Assembly (NCBI GenBank): GCA_964576765.1
Contig: CAZNWH010000110.1
Span: forward strand, 1 to 6,835
Reading direction: 5' to 3'
DNA from: Hellea sp964576765
Lineage (GTDB): Bacteria > Pseudomonadota > Alphaproteobacteria > Caulobacterales > Maricaulaceae
Length of the DNA: 6,835 bases
Below are positions 1 to 5,735 of the stretch, piece by piece. The translations under genes and the position numbers were made by a program. The notes under the pieces are model-generated. The model was not told the origin of the DNA. It saw only the letters and a program-made list of their open reading frames with translations, and searched no databases. Within the stretch, counting starts at the first letter, position 1, and every line of letters starts with the position of its first letter.

Positions 1-3000
1 CCATTTATACGGCGATAGCTGTCACCACGCGGAACCGAGCACTTGTTTATGTCAGCGCCGTTGGTCTTTTGGTTCTCTACCTTCTTGGCGGCGTCGTCGC
101 CGGAGAACGTCCAGACGACTGGATAGCCGCTTTGGTTGATCCGTTTGGCGCGACATCCTTAGCCGTTGAAACACAATATTGGCCCGCCGCAGAGCAAAAT
201 GAAAATATGACCCCAATCATGGGATGGGTCGGCCTTAATAGATTGATTTACGGCCTTGTTGGTCTGGCTCTCTTTAGCCTGTCTTTCATGTTTTCCAAAC
301 GCGGTATTCATATACGCCGAGGTAAAACACATCTTACGGATGATGCACCGGCAAACATCCCAACTCAAGTGACGGCTGTTCAGCCAAATCTTGGCTCTGG
401 ATTCGCATTGAGTACATTCTGGACTCGGATTAAATTTGAATATTTATCGACCGTCCGCAGCACAGCTTTCATTATCCTAGTCGGCATTGCCCTTGCTCTA
501 TTCGGAATTACTCTTCTTGTCGTGACCTTTATGGGGGCTAGTACGGCCTTGCCGACATCTCGGTTTATGACGCAAATCGCGCTGAGCTCACTTTTCCTCC
601 CCATGATCATAATCATGGTCTTTTTTGGATCAGATATCATGTGGCGAGACAGAACCATCAACCTACATGGCATTTTGGATGCCACGCCCGTCCGTGACAG
701 CTCCCTTTTATTCGCAAAATGGGGCGCTCTAGCTTTGTTATTACTCACTTTAATCATTGGGCTGTTAATCGCAGGCATGATCGCTCAACTCGGTTTAGGG
801 TGGGGGAAAGTGCCCGTTGTCCCGATGACGTTCATTGCTATCGGCATGATTAGTTTTTTCGTTGGGTTTTTCTTTCAGGGCATGTTGGTCATGTTTATCC
901 AAAATTTCATGCCGGGGCGTATTATAGGCATGCTTGTGAGCGGAGCCATTTTAATCGGGCTCATTTTCTTCGTCGATCAATTGCCCTTTTATCATCCCCT
1001 GATGAAATTCGGAGATGTCGACGCAGGAACTTACTCTGAAATGGCAGGTTTTTTAAGTCCCAAATCTTTCGGCTGGGAATTTGTATACTGGATGGGGCTG
1101 ATTTTGATCTTAGGAGCATTATCCATTTGGGTGTGGCGCCGCGGCCATGAAATTAGTTTAACCGGCCGGCTTAAAGCGATTGGAAAGCGCATGAGCCTCC
1201 CTTCAATCGGGGCGGCTGTAGTAGGCTTGTTAGCATTTCTGGGAGCTGGCTATACGGGTCTTCAGAGCTACCAAGATCAAAATTATATGAATTCTAACCA
1301 ACTCGAAGCCCGCCAAGCCGAGTTTGAAAAATTAGTTGCAGACATATGGGAAACCCCTGAACCTCGTATCACTAAGGTCAGTGTTGAAGCTGATTTTTAT
1401 CCTGACAGACAAACCGCAGAATTTCGCGGACGTTACGTCATCGATAACCCCCATAACGAGCCTATTCAATATACCACCGTGTTTTCAGGGGTTGGGCCAG
1501 ATAATATTTCCAATCTAAACATTGAAGGCGCAGAGATTATCAAAGGCACCGAGTTGGCAGATGAGCTACGTAACACCCATGAGGTTTTACAAGTAAAATT
1601 TGATCCGCCTCTCGCTCCAGGTGAAAGCCGAGAGGTCGTCTTCGCAACACAGTTTAAAGATGCCACTTTGACAAAAGAATCTAAAATTGCTCGCAACGGG
1701 ACATTCGTCAATAATACGGATGCGTTACTCGTCTTTGGCAATCTAAAAGCTGGGTTTATGAGCGATCCAGATAAGCGCCGTAAATATAAGCTAGGTGAGC
1801 GCGTTGAATGGCCTGATCGTGATGATGAAAAAGCCCGGCGTTATAATATGCTTACCGGTTTTTCGGGTTATTCTGATACCGTCGATTTTGACGCGCGTAT
1901 CTGTACGATTGAAAGTCAAATTCCCATCGCCCCTGGGAAATTTCGCAGTGAGACGATAGAGGATGGCCGCCGTTGCCGCGACTACCGCTCCATCAGTCCT
2001 ATCCAGAATTTCTTTGCATTTTTAACGGCTGAATATGAAATTCGCAAAGATATTTGGAACAATCCAAAAGGGGATGATATCGAGCTAGAGATTTATTTCC
2101 ATCCTGCACATAATTTCAATATTGATTTAATGTTCGAGGCCATGAAGACGTCGATGACCGTCTACACGGAAACTTTCAGTCCCTATCAATATGCACAGCT
2201 GCGTATTATGGAGTTTCCCTATGAAGGCTTTGCCCAAGCCTTTGCCGGCACGGTTCCGTTTTCAGAAAATATTGGCTTTGTCCAAGACCCCGGCGACGCG
2301 GAAGACCCTAAACGGGTAGACTTTGCAACCTATGTGACGATGCATGAAATCGGACATCAGTGGTTTGCTCACCAAGTCATAGGAGCTTACGCCAAAGGAT
2401 CAAACCTATTATCCGAAGGCTTAACGGAAAACGCAACCATGCTGGCCTATGAAGACCATTATGATTTTGCCAAAGCCCGGCGTATGCATGAGGAACGCGC
2501 CACACAGCAATATCTGACGTTCAGAACCATTGAACGTGATGATGAGCCTGTATTGGCGGAAGCTGAAGGCCAAAACTATCTGAATTACAATAAAACCAGT
2601 TGGGTCTTTTGGGGTATGCGGCACATGATTGGAAATGACAACATCCAGCGGGCCGTCAAACGCTTCTTGATAGAATATCATGGCACCAAGGGCGCGCCCT
2701 ATCCGACGACATTGGAATTGATCGATATCCTCAAAGAAGAAACTGACCCTGAATATCATCAATTAATTGATGATTACTGGAACAAGATTACTTTCTGGGA
2801 TTTTTCTTTCGCGGATGACATCAAAATCACAGCAAAAAATAATTCATTTACGGTTTCTATCCCGATTAAGGTAGATAAAAAATATGCCTCGGAAGAGGAT
2901 GGTAAAGAAACATCTGTGACGGAAATAGACGATGCTAATCTAAACGAATGGGTCGAAATCGGATTTTACACAGAAGACCCAAAAGATGATCTGGGCGCTA

Positions 3001-3170
3001 ACCCTTTTACAACGCGCAGGGTGCAATTAAGCGACGTTGAGAGCGTTAAAAACTTTACACTTGATAAGCGCCCCACACATATTGTGCTGGATCCAAAGCG
3101 CGCTCTTATCGAGCGTAATGTCAAAGACAACGTTAAAGAACTACCTAAAAAGTTAGCCTTGGCTGAATAA
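1..3170 (+). CDS. ABC-2-type permease fused to periplasmic M1 aminopeptidase-like domain (5'-partial)
   Basis: The frame is open from nt 3 with no stop, so the TTG at nt 69 is not the real start and the gene begins before the window. Residues here are numbered from nt 3 (1055 visible). About nine hydrophobic segments occupy roughly 11-34, 80-100, 154-180, 188-210, 240-265, 273-301, 305-328, 360-379 and 401-421. A soluble, probably periplasmic domain follows to the stop. It carries the M1 signature: SEN near nt 2262-2270 in place of GAMEN, the zinc motif HEIGH (H781, E782, H785), a third ligand E805 in LLSEGLTEN, and a tyrosine in NYNKTSWVFW that may be the transition-state Tyr. The end, VLDPKRALIERNVKDN, matches my memory of proteins annotated as ABC transporter permease/M1 family aminopeptidase. 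Such proteins are usually encoded beside an ABC ATPase and would be about 100-150 residues longer than seen here. Peptidase activity is inferred; the transported or cleaved substrate is unknown. Confidence 0.88.
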   Translation, partial: IYTAIAVTTRNRALVYVSAVGLLVLYLLGGVVAGERPDDWIAALVDPFGATSLAVETQYWPAAEQNENMTPIMGWVGLNRLIYGLVGLALFSLSFMFSKRGIHIRRGKTHLTDDAPANIPTQVTAVQPNLGSGFALSTFWTRIKFEYLSTVRSTAFIILVGIALALFGITLLVVTFMGASTALPTSRFMTQIALSSLFLPMIIIMVFFGSDIMWRDRTINLHGILDATPVRDSSLLFAKWGALALLLLTLIIGLLIAGMIAQLGLGWGKVPVVPMTFIAIGMISFFVGFFFQGMLVMFIQNFMPGRIIGMLVSGAILIGLIFFVDQLPFYHPLMKFGDVDAGTYSEMAGFLSPKSFGWEFVYWMGLILILGALSIWVWRRGHEISLTGRLKAIGKRMSLPSIGAAVVGLLAFLGAGYTGLQSYQDQNYMNSNQLEARQAEFEKLVADIWETPEPRITKVSVEADFYPDRQTAEFRGRYVIDNPHNEPIQYTTVFSGVGPDNISNLNIEGAEIIKGTELADELRNTHEVLQVKFDPPLAPGESREVVFATQFKDATLTKESKIARNGTFVNNTDALLVFGNLKAGFMSDPDKRRKYKLGERVEWPDRDDEKARRYNMLTGFSGYSDTVDFDARICTIESQIPIAPGKFRSETIEDGRRCRDYRSISPIQNFFAFLTAEYEIRKDIWNNPKGDDIELEIYFHPAHNFNIDLMFEAMKTSMTVYTETFSPYQYAQLRIMEFPYEGFAQAFAGTVPFSENIGFVQDPGDAEDPKRVDFATYVTMHEIGHQWFAHQVIGAYAKGSNLLSEGLTENATMLAYEDHYDFAKARRMHEERATQQYLTFRTIERDDEPVLAEAEGQNYLNYNKTSWVFWGMRHMIGNDNIQRAVKRFLIEYHGTKGAPYPTTLELIDILKEETDPEYHQLIDDYWNKITFWDFSFADDIKITAKNNSFTVSIPIKVDKKYASEEDGKETSVTEIDDANLNEWVEIGFYTEDPKDDLGANPFTTRRVQLSDVESVKNFTLDKRPTHIVLDPKRALIERNVKDNVKELPKKLALAE

Positions 3171-3188
3171 CTCGGCTAACAAAATTGA

Positions 3189-3216
3189 AATATACCGTGT
3201 ATATTTACGGTATATT
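3189..3216. repeat. Perfect 10-bp inverted repeat, operator-like
   Basis: AATATACCGT (3189-3198) and ACGGTATATT (3207-3216) are exact reverse complements separated by 8 bp. The dyad sits in the 71-bp gap between the permease-peptidase stop and the GIY-YIG start. A TTGAAA at 3185-3190 overlaps its left edge and TATATT at 3211-3216 forms its right edge, but the 20-bp spacing is long for a sigma-70 promoter. The stem is AT-rich and no T-run follows directly, so a repressor or activator site is more likely than a terminator. The binding protein is unknown. Confidence 0.5.
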
Positions 3217-3241
3217 AACTTTTATGTTCTTTTTTTGTTCT

Positions 3242-3541
3242 ATGTCAGAACACACCCTATATATCCTTGCCGGCCTGACAAAAGGTCCTGTTTTTATTGG
3301 GATCACGTCTAAGTTAAAGCCTTGTTTGCGCCGACATCGCTCTGGTAAAATTAGCCATATGAAATTTCGTATCGACCGCCTTGTATATACGGAAAGCTAT
3401 TCTTGTAGCTTTAAAGCTGATGCGCGGCTTCGAGCCTTAAAATCCGGGTCAAGAGAATGGCTGGACGCCCTCATCACATCTAAAAATCCTGCTTGGCAAG
3501 ACTTACTTCCCGCCCCTATAAAGATGTCTCAAGCCGCTTAG
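3242..3541 (+). CDS. Small GIY-YIG-like protein, probably catalytically degenerate
   Basis: This 99-residue protein is the usual size of stand-alone GIY-YIG domain proteins, a nuclease fold found in UvrC, Slx1 and homing endonucleases. The pattern visible is TLYILAG (residues 5-11, Y7 as the GIY tyrosine), FIGITS (18-23, with Phe in place of the YIG tyrosine), LRRHRSG (29-35, with the expected Arg and His), and a C-terminal NPAWQDL (82-88) typical of the family. Where relatives have RE..IK, with Glu as metal ligand, this protein reads ARLRALKSG, placing Leu63 at that position. I chose ATG 3242 because it begins just before the domain. In-frame TTG 3185 and ATG 3224 would add 19 or 6 residues, the longer form running through the inverted repeat. 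None of these starts has a clear Shine-Dalgarno sequence. It may have lost nuclease activity or act only in DNA binding. Function is unknown. Confidence 0.72.
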   Translation: MSEHTLYILAGLTKGPVFIGITSKLKPCLRRHRSGKISHMKFRIDRLVYTESYSCSFKADARLRALKSGSREWLDALITSKNPAWQDLLPAPIKMSQAA

Positions 3542-3554
3542 GCTTTATTTTTAT
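3531..3554 (+). terminator. Possible weak intrinsic terminator at the GIY-YIG stop
   Basis: AAGCC (3531-3535) and GGCTT (3541-3545) can form a 5-bp stem with a 5-nt loop that includes the stop codon, followed by a T-rich tail TATTTTTAT. The stem is short, and the GST ribosome binding site begins at once downstream, so it may give only partial termination or be chance. Confidence 0.25.
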
Positions 3555-3568
3555 CGGGGGAGAGCCGT

Positions 3569-4171
3569 ATGAAGCTCTATGATTATCTACCATCAGGAAA
3601 TTCTTATAAAGCACGTCTACTCATGTCCTATCTTGGGATTAATTATGAGTGGGTTAATCTGGATATCATCAAAGGCGAAACCCAAACAAAGTCTTATAAA
3701 ACCAAAAATCCCGCGGGACAAATTCCGCTCTTAGAACTTGCAGATGGACGCCGCATCGCAGAGAGTAATGCTATCATATATTTCCTAGCCGAAGGCACGC
3801 CCTATTGGCCCAAAAATGCCTTTGACCAAGCCAAATGTCTCCAATGGATGTTCTTCGAACAATATAAGCATGAACCCTCCATCGCCGTGGCGCGCTTCAT
3901 TCATCATTATGCCATGGAGCAGCGCAAAGACGAACTTCCTGTCTTAACAAAAAAAGGGTATCTCGCCTTGGATGTCATGGAAAGCCATTTGACCGATAAT
4001 AGATGGTTCGTTGGCGGCGGGCGAACCATCGCTGATGTCGCGCTTTATGCCTATACTCATGTCGCGAGTGAAGGCGGATTTGATATACAGAAATATCCCA
4101 ATATATTAGCCTGGCTGGATAGGTTTTCAGATCATCCAAAACATATACGGATTACAGACAAGCCTGTTTAA
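3569..4171 (+). CDS. Glutathione S-transferase family protein
   Basis: The 200-residue length and two-domain layout fit cytosolic GSTs, which conjugate or reduce substrates with glutathione. The N-terminal thioredoxin-like domain (about 1-76) has SGNSYKAR (9-16) at the catalytic position, NPAGQIPLLE with the cis-proline P53, and ESN (65-67), the glutathione gamma-glutamyl contact. The helical C-terminal domain contains FFEQYKHEPSIAVARF (95-110) and the N-capping box TIAD (153-156). Bacterial relatives I recall with this HEP..A..RF motif often have Cys in SGNCYK; here it is Ser12, which would favour conjugation over thiol-transfer chemistry (inference). The start is firm: GGGGGAGAG at 3556-3564 precedes ATG 3569 by 4 nt. 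The gap from the GIY-YIG stop is 27 bp. The substrate cannot be told from sequence, and nothing nearby defines a pathway. Confidence 0.9.
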   Translation: MKLYDYLPSGNSYKARLLMSYLGINYEWVNLDIIKGETQTKSYKTKNPAGQIPLLELADGRRIAESNAIIYFLAEGTPYWPKNAFDQAKCLQWMFFEQYKHEPSIAVARFIHHYAMEQRKDELPVLTKKGYLALDVMESHLTDNRWFVGGGRTIADVALYAYTHVASEGGFDIQKYPNILAWLDRFSDHPKHIRITDKPV

Positions 4172-4206
4172 TTTACGAATAAAACCATTCATCGTCAGAT
4201 AAGAGT

Positions 4207-4222
4207 TTTTCATATATGAAAA
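4207..4222. repeat. Perfect 16-bp palindrome before the small membrane protein gene
   Basis: TTTTCATATATGAAAA reads the same on both strands and ends 3 bp before ATG 4226. It covers the place where a ribosome binding site would be, and no good Shine-Dalgarno is visible there. Such a dyad suits a homodimeric DNA-binding regulator. In RNA it would form a weak AU-rich hairpin with almost no loop, so a DNA role is more likely. AT-rich palindromes of this size can also arise by chance. Confidence 0.4.
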
Positions 4223-4225
4223 GTT

Positions 4226-4585
4226 ATGACTCCTGAGCTTTTGGAACGTGACTGGCTGTCCCTGCGTTATTGGTTGCGTCGCTGTGTCTTGCCGACATCA
4301 ATTATACTCTTAGCGTTATTGCTCGGTCTTAAAAGAGTATCTCCTACCCTGAAGGAGCTTAATCATAGCGCCGTAATTATTGGATTTTTTGCACTTTATT
4401 TTATTTTGATACGCGGCGGACATCTCATCATGATCCGCTCATTACATTTTGATATGAAACGCAAACATGAAGCCCTGTACCGGGAAAAATTAGCCACCCT
4501 ATCTCGGCCCCAGATGCGCCGGCGTAATATCGGCTTTACACTAGCACGAATAAAGCGTGAAATAATAAACACGACTAAAAATTGA
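4226..4585 (+). CDS. Hypothetical small membrane protein, two predicted TM segments, basic tail
   Basis: I do not recognise this 119-residue protein. It starts with an amphipathic, Trp/Arg-rich stretch (ERDWLSLRYWLRR, 7-19), followed by hydrophobic segments at about 20-35 and 48-62, joined by a short loop (KRVSPTLKELNH). A strongly basic C-terminal half follows (KRK at 78-80, RRR at 98-100, KR at 110-111). Positive charge on both flanks predicts a helical hairpin with both ends in the cytoplasm; the tail could contact lipid head groups, nucleic acid or a partner protein (inference). It lies 54 bp after the GST gene and 62 bp before the DUF898 gene, both on the same strand. Proteins downstream are also inner-membrane proteins, so a shared role is possible but unsupported. 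Coding is favoured by the clear membrane topology and good fit in the gap. The ribosome binding site is poor. Confidence 0.65.
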   Translation: MTPELLERDWLSLRYWLRRCVLPTSIILLALLLGLKRVSPTLKELNHSAVIIGFFALYFILIRGGHLIMIRSLHFDMKRKHEALYREKLATLSRPQMRRRNIGFTLARIKREIINTTKN

Positions 4586-4608
4586 TAAGAAACGTTGACA
4601 GCTCGCCT

Positions 4609-4642
4609 GTCCTCCCACAAGTTTTAAAATAATAGGGAGGGC
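4609..4642 (+). promoter_or_regulatory. Possible SD-sequestering hairpin in the DUF898 leader
   Basis: GTCCTCCC (4609-4616) can pair with GGGAGGGC (4635-4642), giving eight pairs with one G-U and an 18-nt AU-rich loop. The 3' arm is the Shine-Dalgarno sequence of the DUF898 gene, whose ATG is at 4648. Folding would hide the ribosome binding site. A second small dyad, GACAG (4597-4601) with CTGTC (4607-4611), shares 4609-4611 with the 5' arm and could compete. The hairpin exists only if transcription begins upstream of 4609, for example by read-through from the preceding gene. Confidence 0.4.
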
Positions 4643-4647
4643 TTAAG

Positions 4648-5727
4648 ATGCAACGACATCAAGTAGAATTTCGCGGGCAAACAGGTGAGTATTTCGGCAT
4701 TTGGATTGTCAATGTTTTGCTCTCAATTATTACGCTTGGTATTTACGGAGCCTGGGCCAAAGTTCGTGATAAAAAATATATGTATGGTAATACATTTATT
4801 GAGGGTCACAGTTTTGACTATCACGCCACTGGAAAACAGATATTTATTGGCCGCCTGATTGTTGCAGGCGTGCTTTTAATGTTGGCTCTGCTTAATTATA
4901 TAAATATCGTTTTATACCTGATTGGGATTTTGGGTTTATTCCTTCTCATCCCTTTTATAATTATCCGCGCGTTGAGGTTTAATGCCCGCGTATCAAGCTA
5001 CCGCAATGTCCGTTTCGATTTTGTTGGAAAAATTGGAGAGGCCTTCGTCACATATTTTCTATTACCAATTGGGAATATTTTTACGCTTTATCTGTGTTCC
5101 CCTTTTGTGACACGAGCGAGCCATAAATTTACAACAAATAATGCCCGCTATGGCGATAGGCCGATGAAATTTGGTGTGGATATAGGAAATTACTATACTC
5201 CCTTCCTCATTTCAATCGCCCTCGCCATTGGTGGAATTATATTATTATCTATGATTATGGGCGGAGCTTTAATGGGTATGAACGGCGCTCTCCAAGAGTT
5301 TGCAAAAGCAGCAGAAACTGGGTCAAATCCTGACCCAGCTCAACTGGGGGGATTAATGGCAGTGATTATGGGTTTCTATTTAGCCCTATTCTTGATTATC
5401 GTACCCGCATCACTTTTCTACCGGGCATGGGTACGTAATGTGCATTTGAATAATACGATTGTTGATGACCTTCACCAACTCCGCTCTTCTGTTCATCCTG
5501 GACGCTTTATCTGGATTGTAATCAGCAATACAATAGTCACACTCCTCACCCTTGGCCTCATGATTCCTTGGGCCCGCATACGCCTTGCTAAATATATGGC
5601 TTCCGTTACGGCCATTGAATCTGAAGGTAGCTTAGATGGTTATGTCAGTAAGGTGCAAGAAACCCCGGGCGTGCTCTCATCTGAATATATGGATCTTGAA
5701 GGGTTCGATATTGATATCGGGATTTAG
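4648..5727 (+). CDS. YjgN/DUF898 family multi-pass inner-membrane protein
   Basis: This 359-residue protein fits the DUF898 (YjgN) family, whose biochemical role is unknown. It shows three copies of a recurring unit. Unit 1 has TLGIYGAWAKVRDKKYM (29-45). Unit 2 is more diverged, with TLYLCSPFVTRASHKF (146-161) after the family-like YRNVRFDFVGKIGEA (118-132). Unit 3 has TLGLMIPWARIRLAKYM (301-317). Hydrophobic segments lie at about 16-36, 68-88, 89-106, 133-152, 184-211, 236-257 and 288-308. A soluble loop rich in small and polar residues (216-235) separates two of them. ATG 4648 is well supported by GGGAGGG at 4635-4641. The M48 peptidase gene begins 8 bp after its stop, so the two are almost certainly cotranscribed. 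A TTGACA at 4595-4600 could be a -35 element, but no good -10 lies 16-18 bp away. The C-terminal tail after 330 is acidic and probably cytoplasmic. Confidence 0.88.
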   Translation: MQRHQVEFRGQTGEYFGIWIVNVLLSIITLGIYGAWAKVRDKKYMYGNTFIEGHSFDYHATGKQIFIGRLIVAGVLLMLALLNYINIVLYLIGILGLFLLIPFIIIRALRFNARVSSYRNVRFDFVGKIGEAFVTYFLLPIGNIFTLYLCSPFVTRASHKFTTNNARYGDRPMKFGVDIGNYYTPFLISIALAIGGIILLSMIMGGALMGMNGALQEFAKAAETGSNPDPAQLGGLMAVIMGFYLALFLIIVPASLFYRAWVRNVHLNNTIVDDLHQLRSSVHPGRFIWIVISNTIVTLLTLGLMIPWARIRLAKYMASVTAIESEGSLDGYVSKVQETPGVLSSEYMDLEGFDIDIGI

Positions 5728-5735
5728 ATTTAAAC

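Noticed and set aside
159..778. Two minus-strand open frames (159-368 and 380-778) under the permease domain
   Set aside because: They lie fully opposite a strongly supported membrane-coding frame, and their translations show no domain or topology.
1336..1741. Open frames at 1336-1518 (+) and 1466-1741 (-) inside the peptidase region
   Set aside because: Both overlap the well-supported large gene and have no recognisable protein features.
2421..2762. Minus-strand open frame of 113 codons opposite the M1 domain
   Set aside because: It is antisense to a conserved catalytic region, and its sequence looks like a by-product of that coding frame.
3189..3240. Intrinsic terminator for the permease-peptidase gene formed by the 10-bp dyad and the later T-run
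   Set aside because: The stem is AT-rich and the T-run at 3229-3236 starts more than 10 nt after it, so it does not fit a working intrinsic terminator.
4396..4620. Minus-strand open frame over the end of the small membrane protein gene
   Set aside because: The + strand frame gives a coherent two-helix protein; the minus frame is Arg-rich and featureless and runs into the leader of the next gene.
4595..4630. A full sigma-70 promoter before the DUF898 gene
   Set aside because: TTGACA is a perfect -35 match, but the hexamers 16-18 bp downstream (such as CAAGTT) are poor, and TAAAAT at 4625-4630 is 24 bp away. I kept it only as a possible -35 in the hairpin finding.
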